64,000 bases of DNA, from assembly GCF_000004075.3 (NCBI RefSeq), contig NC_026657.2, positions 28,614,408 through 28,678,407 on the forward strand, written 5' to 3'. This document shows positions 10,679 through 24,573 of the stretch, in pieces; positions within the stretch are counted from its first letter, which is position 1, and each line of letters opens with the position of its first letter. Below the pieces are notes generated by a model. The model saw only the letters and a list, made by a program, of their open reading frames with translations. It was not told where the DNA came from and ran no database searches. The DNA comes from Cucumis sativus. Its lineage: Eukaryota > Streptophyta > Magnoliopsida > Cucurbitales > Cucurbitaceae. A program made the translations under genes and the position numbers.

Positions 10679-12838
10679 CCTCCAAATGTAATTGTTTCTC
10701 TCTCGACTGCACTCCACTCGATCACCCACCATTATATTTCTTTTTGCCTCTGCTTCAACTTCGAGGGGCCTAAAATAAAGGCAATTTCAAATGGGGTCCA
10801 TATGGTTAGTTGGCTTTAATTATTACACCTTAATTACCTACTTCAATTGGGAAAATAAACCTTCCCCTGCCCCTAATCATTATTATTAAGTATATTTAAC
10901 GGCCCTTTCGTAAAACTTTTCGTTTTTTAATTTTTATATTTTTGTTTATCTATAACAAAAACCTAAGCTTGTTAATTCATTTTGTTTCCTGTTTTAATAA
11001 AACTAAATGAATTTCCTTAATAGTTTTTTTTTTTCATTTTAATTTCAATTTTTCCTGATAACTTATAAGTTTCTTGAATTAATTAACAAGCATACTTGTT
11101 TATTAAAATCAAGTTAAAAATAAAACAAAGGAGATTGAGGGTATTTTCTTTGTGGCTTTGAAAAAACATAATTATATAAATTGAAAACTAAGACTCAATT
11201 CAGCCTAAGAAAGCAATTAAATAAAATATTTAGATGTTAAGATTTTACATTTTTGTTTAGAGAAAAAAAATTGAATGAATGACCTTAGGCTATATATATA
11301 TATATTTTCTATCTATTTATGGAACAATCAAGATCCAAAGGCAGAAAATTGTGGGACGTCAGTTGTTTAGTGTGCCACATCACCATTCACATGTATGTTT
11401 CTAAAACGCTGTTTTCCTTTTGGCCCCTTATGCACAGATTTCTATACAACTATTTCTATACAACCAGACAACGGAAACAACCCTTCCTCATTTCTTATTA
11501 ATAAAAATTCTCAATTTACTTAGTTTATCCTTTATATATATCCTCACTTTTAAGATGGTCTTTACTTTTGGAATTTGATACTGTTAGTTGTCTTCTTTAT
11601 TAACCATTTAATTGTATATATACATACACATGTATGTAAATATAATTAACTTTTGTTGCAGTACCAAACTGTACGTTGAAACAGAAAAATTAGAAAGGGT
11701 TCGGTTTGGTGCCTACGTAATTAAGTGGGCATGCATTGTTGTTGAATGAAGAAGAATATATGTGTGTGTGTGTGTGTGTGCATACTTAATAAAGAAAGAG
11801 TTTTGTTTTTTCAAACAAGTTATATATACATATATAAACTGAGAGTATATGATCAGACCGTGAATTGATAATGCCACCGATCAATATAAATTACAACTAT
11901 AGTATAGGTTTATATAATGCTATATATAGATGGATTTGAAATAATTATATATGTAATACTAATAATTAATGGAACATATATAGTTGTGGTTTTAAATATA
12001 TATAGCAGCAGCCAGAGGGTAGAGGGTGAAAGTTTAAGCTTTGATGACATAAGAATTATTGAATTGCATTGAAGAGGCAGTGGATTATATTGAATCTGCA
12101 GATTTGATTTGGGGTTGAATTTAAAACAGAGAAAAGGCAAAATGAAATCCAACGCAAAAGACGACAAACTTAGGGTGATGGTGAAAGAGGATGAAAACAT
12201 GAATAGACAAATACAAAACGTCAGAAATTGAATACGGGATCCCTTTTGGGATAAGAGAAAAAATATATGAAGAAAAGGAGCACAAAACCCTTTCTTCTTC
12301 TTCAATGGGGAAAAAAATGATGTCTCCAAATATTGGACTCTACTCCAAATAAAGGACATTATCAATTACTTTAACACCTTTCTTTTCATTTATAATGGGA
12401 CCCCACCCCCCTTTCTGAATCTCCCTTTTCATTTTACTTTAACTCTTGTCTTATATATATGTATAAGTAATAATATAGTTCTCGTCTTAGGCTTGCCTTA
12501 CACCTAATATCAAGCAACACAGGATCACAAGACACTCCAAACTCAAAATAAACTTGTATAGATATATATATGTATATATGGGCAAAGTACAAACGACTTA
12601 AATAACGACAGAAGAACCCGATGAAAAAAGAAAGCCCATATTTACATACAACCACCACTAACCTTCATCTGATTCACAAAACTGTTTAAGAACATTAGCT
12701 ACTATCTGGAAAGTTGGAACGTAATCCATGTTTAACATAGAAACAATAAACAATATTGAAAATTAGGGTTTAATTAAAACTGAATTTTGGGTTACATTAC
12801 ATTCTAATTTCATTATGGGTGTTCAAACGTTCCCTCAC

Positions 12839-13013
12839 AAGTAATGTCATACACTTGTCATTCATTGTTGAAAAAGGGTAATATCTAGATCATTAAAATA
12901 AGCAAACAAATAATGTTTGATTTATTCTGGGTTTTTGTTATAAATCATTCACACTCCTCGTAACTGTACCTAACATAAAAAGTAATGTCATACACTTGTC
13001 ATTTATTGTTGAA
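12839..13013. repeat. 34-bp direct repeat pair
   Basis: AAGTAATGTCATACACTTGT followed by CATTNATTGTTGAA occurs at 12839-12872 and again at 12980-13013 with a single C/T difference, separated by about 107 bp of unrelated AT-rich DNA. Confidence 0.85.
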
Positions 13014-13054
13014 GTATTTACTCTCTTCTCACAGTTCACAACCACATCTTTGAA

Positions 13055-13109
13055 AAGAAGAAGAAGAAGAAGAAGAAGAAGAAGAAGAAGAAGAAGAAGA
13101 AGAAGAAGA
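13055..13109. repeat. (AAG)n microsatellite
   Basis: About 18 uninterrupted AAG/GAA units, the longest trinucleotide tract in the window. It is not within a gene. Confidence 0.97.
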
Positions 13110-13359
13110 GTTACACATTTTATTATATATTTTTTTGTCCGCTTCTAAAGTGTTGGTCATCCATTCAGTATGTAAAAAAAAATACATATTTGTCTGAACA
13201 GTGGATGTTATTTGTAGCCTTTTGAGTTAGATTGGGTTGTTAGCTCGGCATATTTAGTAACTCAATTCTACCAATTTTAACATTAGTCAATTGTTGAAGT
13301 TTTTACTTAGAGAAACTCTATCTTTACTCCTTTCCCACTCCAATGTTTTACATCCACTT

Positions 13360-13690
13360 CACTTGTCGACGACCAACTTCAGCAACGTTCTCTGATGACC
13401 ACTGTGGTGCTAACTCCTGCAATCATCTCTCATGCAACGTTCACCTTCAACAATATGCTTTGGATCACTTCTTGTTGCCAAACATTGGAAACCATCTCCA
13501 TGTTATTATCTTCAGGGAAGAACTTAACCACACCTTCGATAATCATCTATAGCGATCACATTTGACATCCAAGTATACTCCACACAACTATTACCTTCAA
13601 TGACGAACTTTAACAATCACCTCCAAAAACCAATTTCGACCACCAAACTTCATCAATCATCTCTAACAACCAACTTAAATGGATCATACA
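13360..13690. repeat. Degenerate tandem-like repeat tract
   Basis: Words such as CAATCATCTC, CAACCAACTT, CAACGTTC and GACCACCAAACTTC recur at irregular spacing of roughly 30-40 bases. The composition (C and A rich on the plus strand) stands out from the AT-rich flanks. It looks like a decayed minisatellite rather than coding DNA. Confidence 0.4.
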
Positions 13691-16047
13691 TGGTAACAAA
13701 AGTTATAAGGAACAAAAAAAAAAAAAAGGGAACAGTGGAAGTATTTTTAAATAAAAAATTGAAATTATTTGTTACTATTTGTTTTATGTACAATGGTTGA
13801 TACCCTTGTGAGTTTACTTTTCATTTCACCCAAAAGACATCATGTCACTTGTGATCATTGTTTTCTCCCTTATATACTAACGATACATCTAGAATTTGGA
13901 AAATACAGTTCCCATTGGGAAACCTAAAGTTTGATGAAAAAAACCTCTATACTAGGCCATTTTGAGACCCAATTAAACAACGACCCAACATTTATAATTT
14001 CAAAATGTATAAGTCATAATTGACAAACTTGATATTCAATATTTGTTATCGGTTAAAACTATATCATCAACACAGTAAATAAATTATGTCATCAATATAC
14101 ACTAATTAAATAATAAGTAACCCACAATATATATCGTACAAAACGAGAGATGTAAAACAATCAAATCATATTTAGTGATCTGCATATCAGTTTAATAAGA
14201 AGAGACAAAACCATTCTGATTTGAGGAGTTTATGCATGCATAGAAACACTGTATTGAATCGTACCAAAAGCCAACAGCAGGAGATGGTAATAAAAACAAT
14301 ACTCAACTTACGCTCGTTGGTTCTCAAAGCCCAATTTATGCAACATTGGACAAAGTAGTATAATAGGGCTGTAAGGAGGCCTCATGCCCTCTATACATAA
14401 ACGGCCCAATAAGAATATGAAGCTCATTCGTACACACACACCTTTCAATGGCTTCAAGTCAACAAAGCACATAAATTTCACACATAATTTCACTAAAGAT
14501 GAGCTTTGTCAAAAATATCCGTTTTAGCATTCTTCAATTTTTATTATTACTACCTATCATATCTTTGGAACATTCTATATTATCTTATATTTAGTGTAAT
14601 GTAATTGTTTATCATTGAATCTTATAGCTATGTGATGCTAAATTTATTATTAAATGCATCTTCTTCTTTTTCATTAAATATCATATCTGCCTTCCATCTT
14701 GGGTTATACCCATTCCCTTTACAACAATTAATTTTTCTCTAAACCCTAATTAATATGAGATTAATTTCCTTAATCATCTCATTTTCCATTAATACATCAG
14801 TTGATTTCCAAATACTGCCAATATTTTATTTTGTAGTATGAATCTTACTTTTCTTGCTATTTTGTGTTAATCAAACACACATATTATATATTGATCCAAC
14901 ATTTGTGGTAATCTTTGTACTCAATTTAAATTATATACTTCATATCATAAATATACTATACACACCAATGAAATATAACCATAGAATTATATGTCTCGTA
15001 CGTAATAACATGTAAATATAATAAAATCATATTATAGCAAAATCAAGAAGCATTAAACAGACTAAAAAAACGTAGAATAAAGGAACAATAATTTAAACAA
15101 TAAAAAATAAAGCTACAGTAAACTATTCAGCAAGATATTTCTCCTTCTTGGGTTATTTTTTTCCTTTTGTTTTATGAGTAAAAAAGTTTAATATTGATAT
15201 TTACTTGTGTGTTAAGTAGTTAATTTTGAAAAAGGGGGTGTTAAAGTAATGAAATTTATGAGAGGAGTGATTGGGAAAAAAATGGTAATAAATGAGTAGA
15301 AGATTAATAATAATATTCGTATACTAAATCCAAGGTTTTGGTTTTATGGGTTGAATAGAAGTGAACCGGGTTTATTTAAAAAAAGAAAGGAAGGGGATTA
15401 GGGGAAGGGAAAAGGGAAGGAAAGAAATAAGGAGGGCGAGGGATTATTTAAAAAAAGAAAAAACATAATAAAAATTTTATTGTTCTATCTCTCTCTTTCT
15501 CCCGTACTCTCTTTTATCATCTATCTCTTTGTTATCAGAGTTTTTTCGCTGGGACGGACGACCTTGACGACGGCACCGACGCTCTTTGGACTCATCGGAT
15601 CATCTCATCTCATCTTCTTCAACCAAAGATTTCTGGTTTTCATTCTCTATTTATTTGCCTTCTCATTTCTCTATTATCTTTTTTTTTTTTTTTTTTTTGC
15701 TGCCATGCCTTCCGCATCTCCTACTCTTCCCAACCCCCCAGCTTCCGCCCACTCCATCCCCTTTCACATCTGATTACTTTTAACTTTAATCAATTGCACT
15801 GCTTCTGCTCATGTCCTATTTTCCAGCCATTTATGCTGGATTACTATTCTCTATCCAAGCTTTCAACATTTTTTTTTTAGCTCCTAGGGTTCTTCAACTT
15901 TCTTGAAATTCCTTTATTGCCTTTTCAATTCCCAGCCGAGATTAGGGTTTGGGTTTTCGCTAAGATCGACGATTCTCCCTCCTTTTGGGCTTGCTTCGCT
16001 TATTGGATTCTTAACGTGGAGCGTGGGCGGCGTGGGTTTTGGGGATA

Positions 16048-19000
16048 ATGTGTATACTGTGCGTGATTCAGAAGTGGTCTCGCCGGGTTGCTACAATGCT
16101 TCCTTGGTTAGTTATTCCGCTGATTGGACTGTGGGCGCTCTCTCAGCTTTTGCCGCCTGCATTTAGATTTGAGATTACATCACCCAGGCTTGCTTGTGTT
16201 TTTGTGCTTTTGGTTACCCTCTTTTGGTACGAGATTTTAATGCCTCAGCTGTCAGCTTGGCGGTTGCGCAGGAATGCACGGCTTAGGGAGAGAAAGAGAT
16301 TTGAAGCTATTGAGTTGCAGAAACTCAGGAAAACGGCAACTAAACGATGTCGGAACTGCTTGACTCCATATAAGGATCAAAATCCTGCGGGTGGTCGCTT
16401 CATGTGCTCCTGCTGTGGTCATATTTCTAAAAGACCAGTTTTAGACTTGCCTATACCACCGGGGTTTTCAAATTCTGGGATCATTAAGGAACTTGTTGGT
16501 AAGAGTGGGAAATTATTGAATCAGAAGGTATGGCCAGATAATGGGTGGATATCTGGCCAAGATTGGTTGGAGGGCGGCACTTGGGTTGGGAAGTCCGTTG
16601 CAGGAAAATCTAGTTATTGGAGGCGGAATGGTTGTGGAGGAGATGAACATTGTTTGGCAGAAAAGTCTTACTCAGGTATTGTAATTTTCTGCTGTAAGCT
16701 TTTTACATCTATTTTCTTGAGCATTAGATGGCTTTGGAGAAAAATGTTTAGGGTAAGTTCATCAAGAGAAGACAATTTATCTGATTCTGAGCATAGGGGG
16801 CTACTGGCCAAGATGGGCGAGAATGGGGCTAACTTTCCCGAGAGTAGGGTTGAAAAAGCACGTAGAAAAGCTGAAGAAAAAAGACAGGCTAGATTAGAGA
16901 GAGAATTATTGGAGGAGGAAGAGAGGAAGCAAAGGGAGGAGGTTGCCAGATTGGTGGAGGAACGAAGGAAATTGAGGGATGAGAAAAAGGGTGTTGAGAA
17001 GGATCGTGATAGAACATCGCAACTTTTCAGAGAGAAGGATGGGAAAAAGGAGGCTGAAAGGAAACGGCAGGAGAGAAGAAAAGAGAAGGACAAGAATTCA
17101 AGTAAGAGTAATTCAGACGCTGAGGAGTTGGAGAAGAAAACTGGTAAAGAAACTGAACGAAAGCGAGATTTGGACAAGAAAAGTGAGACTGATCGTCGTG
17201 AGAATCACAAACTTGGGCTAGAGGGTGTTAAAGGCCAGAGCAATGTGTGTCATAGTGTAAAGAATATCCCTGGAAATAATTTTGGCCGAGGATATACGGG
17301 TTCTAGGTATCTTGATCGTATGCGGGGTACTTTTCTGTCTTCTTCTAAAGCATTTGGTGGTGGTAGTTTGTTTGGAAAGGTATATAATGCTCCAGCATCT
17401 GTTGTTAAAGACAAGTCTAATGGCTCTATGGATCATGTAAATATGTCAGTTTCTACTAGAGATATATCATCTGAGCGTGTGGTTGGGAAATCTGCTTTGA
17501 ATGGAGATGATAAAAACATCAACCATCCAGTAAGTTCTAATGCTGTGTCCTTTCCCCCCACACAACACACACTTACACGGATAAGTATTACAAACACTGT
17601 TTACTCTGTCACATAATGGAATGTTTTAGACCTCTGTCCTCTATTTTGCCCTCTTTCTCCTATAAACACAGCTATACTCGTATTTCTTTGATTCTAATTA
17701 ATTAGAGAATAATTTCTGATGTTCTTAGCTTTGCTTGCTAGATAGGAAAGCCTTGTTTTCCTCCTAGTCTGTGGTCCTTTTGTATGCCTTTTCCCCTTTT
17801 ATACTTCTAATGCATACAGTTCTTTAAGAATGTCAATACAAACTTCACTTATATTTTAGGTTTGAATTCTGCATTTTCTGAATGAGTGTATGGACTTTAT
17901 TCTTCAATATTAAACAGGTGGCTTTTTTTTTTTCTTTTTTCGCTAGGGTTTATGTACATGACCCAGGTGGGATTATTATCAAAGATGGTAGTTTCAACAT
18001 CTAGATGCCACAATTTTTTTCTTATTTAATATTTACTACATTGAACCATTGGAGAGAAAAACCTAAGGACTTTTGAATATAAGTTTGTCTTTAATTTTTT
18101 TTTTTTGTGTTAGCATGCAACATAATGCCTCTTGGTGGTGCGCAATTCACACACAGTTCTTTTGTAATCATAGATTATTTTCCTATAGTATTGTTCTTTT
18201 GGCTTTGTGTGAATATATAAGGTTCCTCCACTTCATATTAATATATATTGAAATGAAGAGCGATGGTCTGAAGTTCTCATGTTCACTGCGCAGGTCTTCA
18301 CTGAATCACAAGCTGTTGTGGCACCTAAAAAATCTTGGCAACAGTTATTTACCCGTTCGCCATCTGTTCCTTCATCCACTAGTGCCAATGTTATAAGTAG
18401 GCCAGTAGTGAAGCCCTCATCAGATATCAGCAATACACAGCTTTCTGGGCAAGTTATAGGCTCACAGTTATCTGGGCAAGTTTCTGGAGCCCAGTTAACT
18501 GGGCAGTTATCGTCGACGCAGTCATATGATAATCCTATTAATTTTGGTCTGCCATCTCCATTTACTATATCCACCTATCCTAAGGGTCCTGCAAGTAGTA
18601 GTATAGGTTTTTCACCTGTAATTGAACCTCAGTTTTCTCATGTTGGTGAAGGGTCCCATGAATTTGTGCCTGAAGAGCCAGAGCTTTTTGAAGATCCTTG
18701 TTACATACCTGATGTTGTATCTTTGTTGGGTCCCGTCTCAGAGTCACTTGATGATTTTCGGCTGGATTTAGGAACTGGCTTTGTATCAGAAATGGAAAGA
18801 CCACGGACTCTAAAAACTGCTTCTTCGGAAATTAACAAACCTTCTCCAATCGAGTCACCTTTATCACGGGAAAAGCATAATTGTTTTAATAATTTCCCCA
18901 GCACCCCCAAGGCATTGGATCTGAGAAGTCCTCCCAAGGATGAGATGAATGCAAATGAGAAGGGAACATGGCAGATGTGGAATAGTTCTCCCTTTGGCCA

Positions 19001-20659
19001 GGATGGTTTAGGTTTAGTAGGTGGGCCGGCTGGCTGGATTCGTCCTGCTGAATCTAATAGACCAAATATGGACGATTTTTTCCACCCCCCTCAGAAAACT
19101 TTTCCACCAACATTCATTAAAGAGGATCAAGTTTTGTCTGGCACACTTCCTTCGCAGAACGTTTTCCTTGGTAATGGCCAAGGTGTTGGGCCATTTAACC
19201 AAGTTATAAGTTGTGATCATGATCCATGGTTAAAGAAGCCTTTCTTTCCGCCCTTGTCTAGAAGTGAGAACAATTTCACTGTTATGCCTCAGGATGAAAC
19301 TGTTCAGAATGAAATGATGTATGGTAGCCCCAACAGATCTTCCACTGGTCATCCATTTGAGCTGCCTGCAACTAGCTGTTGGCCAAAGTAAGTTCTTTGA
19401 TGTCTGTCTTTTGGAAACAAATATGATACTCTTCCGTGATAGTTAAATAATTAAGCGGCTGATTAAATTATGAATGATTTGTCTTCATTTTGTAAACACA
19501 AACTGTCTGTGTATCTTTTTATTTTTGCTAAGCATATATATGTACATGCACACCCACTTTTTCCTGCCATCGGAACAGTATGCAGCGTGTCTAAATTCAC
19601 CATAATTTCGGCTGTTTATCAACTTTATTAATGTAGGCAGCTTTAGAACTTAAAACGACATGCAACTGGGAGAGTTCGATATGTTGTGTCTTGAGTCTCT
19701 TGACTAGGCAAACTCCTCTCGTCATGGATTTCTGAATGCGATTCCAATTATCATTATATATGTGTATATATACATATCAAATTTGTCAACCTTAGTTGTT
19801 GTATATGCTACTTGTTTCAAATGTTAACTTGAAATAGATTTTTGACCAACGTTTTTGGCTATTGTTAGTTACTGTGGCGTCTATGTTTGTGCTTTCATTT
19901 CAAATTATTTTTCCTCTAGGATTGTTCTTGTTAGAGATATGTGCTGTTTGAATCACTGCCCATTAATTAAGGAGAAATCCTACTGGTTTCTTTCTATGTA
20001 TATTGTGTAATTCTCTAATTCATTCTAGGAAATAATACTGAAAAAGAAATGCAATCAAACGTTTCTCACGTCTGTTTGCTAATTTTGTAAACAAATTAAT
20101 GTGCTCTGTTTTGATTGGTGGTAGCAGTGAAAAAATCAAGCCGATGATTGATGCAAAAGAAAAGTCGTTATGAACACATTTCGACCGGGGTGTGAAAATG
20201 CATAGTTGAATATTTTTGTTGATAGTTGCACTACTAATTTAATTAATTACTTCGAGTCTTATTTTATTTGACTGAAGTCTTTTGGAGTAGGTTGGGTTTT
20301 TTATTCTTTTATTATGCCCGTGTATTTTCAGTGTTTTTTGTTTTCTAAAAACAAACAAATATTGAATAAGTTATCCATGCAAAGGGTTAATTATGGCTAG
20401 CTATTTTGATGGCATTATGTTAGTGTGATTTGGTAGATGTATTGACTTAGCTTGACGATGGTTCTAGACAGTAGTGAAAATGAAACAACAATTTTATGTT
20501 TCTAACTGATTATAACTTTATTTTGGCAGAGAATGGGAAGCACAAGGGTCAGGGATGGGTGCTGGAAAGCCATCGGTTGTGAAGCCACCTGTCGGGGGTC
20601 TATTTCCCTCACCAGATGTACAGTCACTGTGGTCTTTTGATATGAAAACCGGAAACTAA
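16048..20659 (+). CDS. NST1-like membrane and coiled-coil protein, unknown function
   Basis: Three exons: 16048-17529, 18294-19387 and 20530-20659, giving 901 residues. The start is MCILCVIQKW, the first ATG of the frame. Hydrophobic segments at about 19-35 and 49-65 suggest a membrane hairpin. A zinc ribbon follows with C101-x2-C104 and C120-x2-C123 (RCRNC, CSCCGH). Residues about 265-390 are strongly charged, Glu/Lys/Arg-rich and helical, a long coiled coil that gives the database name stress response protein NST1-like. Exon 2 encodes a low-complexity region with near-repeats of QLSGQV. The extreme C-terminus (GGLFPSPDVQSLWSFDMKTG) is conserved in plant homologues. It is a well-conserved land-plant protein with no established biochemical role. 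Introns are 764 and 1142 bp. Confidence 0.9.
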
Positions 20660-21773
20660 CACTATAAAAAGACTTATTAAAAAGAAAAAAGAAGAAAAAA
20701 ACACGACTCCTGTTCTGGAGAGGCAAATAGTCTCTTTGGGACATGGAGAGTTTAGAAGAATACTGGAATCCAATGTCTAGTCCTCTTCTCCTCTTGTAAG
20801 GGAGATTGATGTTTACTTAGATTAGCACGGATAGGAATACAAGTGGCATGCATTTATTTGTGCATCAGGTAACTGATGGGGTCTTCATCCATATATGATT
20901 CATCATATTTTAAAGTTTCTATAACACTTGCTAGAGTGGAGGAGCCCCCCCTTTTTGAGGAAAAAAAAAGGAATTTGTTCATTGGAGCTATATTCCCTTC
21001 TTGCTTTTGCTTGCATGCCTCACTACTAATCACTTAAATGTCGTCTCAAAGATTGGTGGATTATCATCAAATCACTGACTCGTCTCTCTCTCTCTCTTTA
21101 TATTTTATTCGCACCAGTCTTAAAAAAGGAAAATAGAAATACACTCTCTTCTCATTTGTCAGCATGGAAATTGATAATCCCCCACTACAATCCAAAAACT
21201 TCTCGTCTATGTAGTTAGTTTCAGTTGCATTGGAGACAGGATTCTATCATTTACTCTTCTGAGCTGCATAATGAACCTTTTGAATCCTGTGCTGTTTACT
21301 TTAGTTGAAATAACCTTTTATCCAAATTCAATTCCATATTTTGATGTATAAATTGAATTCTCACCTTGCTGCCATGCCGTGACAGTACAGGATGTAAATC
21401 TCTCTATGGGTTTGAGAATCAAAGATTTGTGTACTGTACTATTTATTTACAAACTATTTGACTGCTTATTTGTTGTATGTACACTATACAAAGTAATTTT
21501 AGCCCAAAATTTGTTAATCACCTGTATGACGAGGAGAGTGACTAAAGGAATGAGATCATCATCAAATCTTTTCAAACAAACTTCACACTAGGTCCATTCA
21601 TAAATCAAAAGAATTTGGAGGAAGAATCCCTCCCCAATCAATCGTGGATACATAATCCTAACAGTAACAGTAGCTAAAGGTAGTTTCACAAGCTGAAGTC
21701 AGTACTGAACTCACAATTAGATGTATACAAACACACACACAACAGTTCAACTTAAGTTTACACAACACAACAT
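20660..21773. other. Convergent 3' flanks, no gene
   Basis: The region lies between the ends of the NST1-like gene (plus) and the WEB gene (minus), so both 3' untranslated regions and poly-A sites should fall here. It has a short CT run near 21081-21096. No other coding potential was recognised. Confidence 0.6.
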
Positions 21774-23366
21774 TCATTTGAGGTTGGGGGTTGGCTTCTT
21801 TCTTTTCTGGTTATCATCGTTCTGCTTTGCTAGAAATGAGGGGAACCGTGCCACAAATCCTGATTTCTTTCGCTTTTTGTTGGAGTGTTTTTGGTCACTG
21901 CTCCATCGTTCAACCTTAACACAATTTGACATGTCCCGATTTTGTTTTCCGAGCATCTGTGCGAGTGATACCTTTCGTTGCTTTAAGAATCGTTTCTCTG
22001 CTGCAATCCCCGACATCAGTTCTTCCTGGAGGAACAACTTCCTGCTCAGTATCTGTCCTATTGAAAGAGATGGCTTAAGGACAGGGGTGGTCGCTTCATG
22101 TTCAACCACAAGCTTTGGTCCACTCACAGCAATTGGACAATACTCCATCTTACCCTGCTCCCATCCCCATTTCTCAACTGCTTCTTTCACTGCAATTTCT
22201 TCCCTCTTTGCAGCCTCCATGCTGTTCAGAACTTCTTCCAATGCAAATTTTGTGTTCTTGATTTCTTCTGTTGCTTCTTTCACCTGCTTCAACACTTTCA
22301 TTTTTGATTCATCCCCCTTCTCAACCTCTTGGTTTGTTAACACCTTCGCATCACCCAATGTAACCGCTGATTCCTTCATTTTTGCAGCTGCTGCCAGTCT
22401 AATTTCAGCCGTTCTTATTTTACTCTTTCTTCTTTCAATCTTTGATATTGTCCTCAAAATTTCAGCCTTTGCAGCTTCCCCCATTTGTTTAAACTTCTCA
22501 GCCTCGGAATTTAAATTCTGCAGCTCCTTGAGAATTTCAGCACCATGTTCTTCCATGTTAGAATCCTTAGCAACTTGCAGCTTTTCCCTCGTTTGATTCA
22601 GCCTTTCTTCAACTGAGGACATTTTCAAAGAATTCTGCCTCAATCTCTCCCGAGTTTTCTCCAACGAGAGTCTTTCTCTCTCTAGTTTCTTGTTAAATAC
22701 TTCCATTGAAGCTCGAATTTCAGAAATCCCATTTGTGGTTCTGCTTAGGTTACGCTGAGCCTGCTCGAAACCTTGCACAAATTTCAGTCTTTGAGCTTTG
22801 TGACGGCCAATGTTTTCCTTATCACCATCTTCTTCTTCCTCAGCTGCACCATTTGTGTTTACATTACTTACTTCAGATACCTCCTTCCGCAGCTCCATTT
22901 TCAAATCCTCAACAAAAGCTCTCGTTGATTCGAGTTCTTGTAAAATATCAAGAGTCTCCCTCTGCTTCAAAATCAGATCATTTTCCAGCTGAGATGCGTG
23001 ATCCTCCAGCTTTTCAATGCTAATTTCTTCCACTTCATGTTGCTGATCCAGAGAATTAAAAGGAAAATGTGAATTGTAAGTCACTGCAGGTCATCACAGA
23101 ATTTACTCGTAAAGAGAGAGAATAGAGAGAACAGAGAGAACACTAACCTGTTGCTGGAAGGGTTTGTTAGAGGGTTTCCAGTAGCCGACTCCACCGAAAC
23201 GACATACTGCTTCCTTCACAGACTCGAAGGGGGCGGAAGTGTCGATTTCAGGTCTCAGATCATCAGATTTTGTATCTATTTTCGGCATTTCCGGTCCTTG
23301 GAAGCTTTCTGTACAAGGCCCACCAACATAATCTGGAGTTAGTTGCGTCTCATCCATGGAGCTCAT
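21774..23366 (-). CDS. WEB family coiled-coil protein (DUF827)
   Basis: Two exons, 23148-23366 and 21774-23042, joined in phase 0 (CAG then CAA), encode 495 residues. The start is MSSMDETQL; a second Met three residues on is also possible. The N-terminal block ends with IDTSAPFESVKEAVCRFGG, the signature that opens WEB proteins of the At2g38370/At3g51220 type. Residues about 75-400 are an almost unbroken charged heptad-rich coiled coil (LEKTRERLRQNSLKMSSVEE and similar). Near the C-terminus TPVLKPSLSIGQILSRKL is the second diagnostic motif. WEB1 and PMI2, the founding members, act at the plasma membrane side in blue-light chloroplast movement; the role of this subgroup is not established. The intron is 105 bp. 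The long plus-strand open frame at 21721-22596 is a shadow of this gene. Confidence 0.93.
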
Positions 23367-24573
23367 GCAAACAAACAAGGAAACTAAATTGTTGAGGGAA
23401 AAAGACAAGAGAATTTAAAGAAGAAGGGAATGAAGGTTAAAAACTTAGAAAGAAGAAGTTGAAAAGTCGTCCAGAGTGTTAGTGGGTTCGTTCTGAAGGA
23501 GGAGAAGGGAGAAAGAAGTAAAAGAAGAAAGGGAAGAAGCTGATGGTTGGGTTTGGGGGTTTGGGGGTTGGGTGGTTGATATTATTGATATTTGAAGAGT
23601 GGTGGGGTCAGAGTGTCCCAACGGCAACATTTGATGTTATTTTTTATATTTTACCAACGGCTTTCAACATTTTCCGCTTTCTTTTGTAGACCGTTGAAGT
23701 AAAAGCATTTCTTTTACATTTACACATTACACATTATACACATTACCACTCTACAACAACAAGCTTTAGCTTATACAAAGCCTTTCTCTTTGCTTTCCAA
23801 TTTGTCTTCCACTCTCCTTTTTCTTTTCTTTACATCTTACTACTATCCCTTTATTTCAAATACAACTCTAATCCCATTTTGTATTTCTTCTTCAATACTA
23901 TACATTCCCCACCTATTTGATACTTTTTAATAATTTATGAATTTGTAGAGACACAAAATTTAAATGCTATAGTTTCATTATACAAAAAATATAAATTTAT
24001 ATCATATGTTAAGGTTAATTAAAAAGATTGGTGGGTGATAAACAAATAATGTTAAGATTGTCAGATTTTCATTATTAAAATGGGTATCGTAGCATATGTA
24101 ACCTATTCTCATTATTGGAACGCCCACCGGCCACCACCACCACCACCACCACCTCCAAGGCTCCAACCCACTAATCACTATTAACTTCATGTCTCCTCAA
24201 ATCAGAGAAAAGCCCTTCCTTCCTTACTTAAACACCTCCACCCTTCGCTTCATCTGAAATCCAAAACAAAACTCCGCCCTTTGCCACAGAAAACAACATT
24301 CTGCTTAATTTAATTAGTTGACATTAGTAAAATTAATTAAATACAAATAATTAAAAGAATGAGAATCACTTTTAGTTTTATCCAACAATATTCTGAGCCA
24401 AAATTCCCAGTTTTGATACATTCATATCACCGCCAATATTCTCCAATTTATTTCCTCAGAGGGGAAACAAAAAAGGAACAAAAAAAGAACATAAAATCAA
24501 AACCCAAAACTCTCCAATTCACAAGAAGATAAAGAAAGAAAGAAAGAAAGAAAGAAAGAAAAAAAGTGGTTAG
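23367..24573. other. Spacer between WEB and PAN genes
   Basis: The WEB promoter side (23367-23700, pyrimidine and GA-rich) is followed by AT-rich DNA with a (CCA)n tract at about 24127-24151 and (GAAA)n at about 24530-24560, just after the PAN gene's stop codon. No gene seen. Confidence 0.6.

Larger units (their letters stand above)
10679..16047. other. Intergenic spacer with microsatellites and repeats
   Basis: About 5.4 kb without a supported gene. It contains (TG)n at about 11760-11780, a 34-bp direct repeat (12839-12872 and 12980-13013), (AAG)n at 13055-13109, and a degenerate CAAC/ATCATCTC-rich repetitive tract at about 13360-13690. The last 570 bp, from a CT-rich patch at 15480 through a poly-T run at 15681-15699, is probably the promoter and 5' leader of the NST1-like gene. 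Confidence 0.55.

Noticed and set aside
11910-12365. A 151-codon minus-strand open frame
   Set aside because: The composition is Phe/Ser/Leu/Ile-rich from AT-rich DNA, there is no domain or signal-peptide logic, and the frame crosses microsatellite-like DNA. No support as a gene.
16668-17177. A 169-codon minus-strand frame
   Set aside because: It is the antisense shadow of the charged coiled-coil region in the NST1-like exon 1.
21721-22596. A 291-codon plus-strand frame
   Set aside because: It is the antisense shadow of the WEB coiled-coil exon; the Ser/Phe/Leu-rich translation is what antisense coiled-coil DNA gives.
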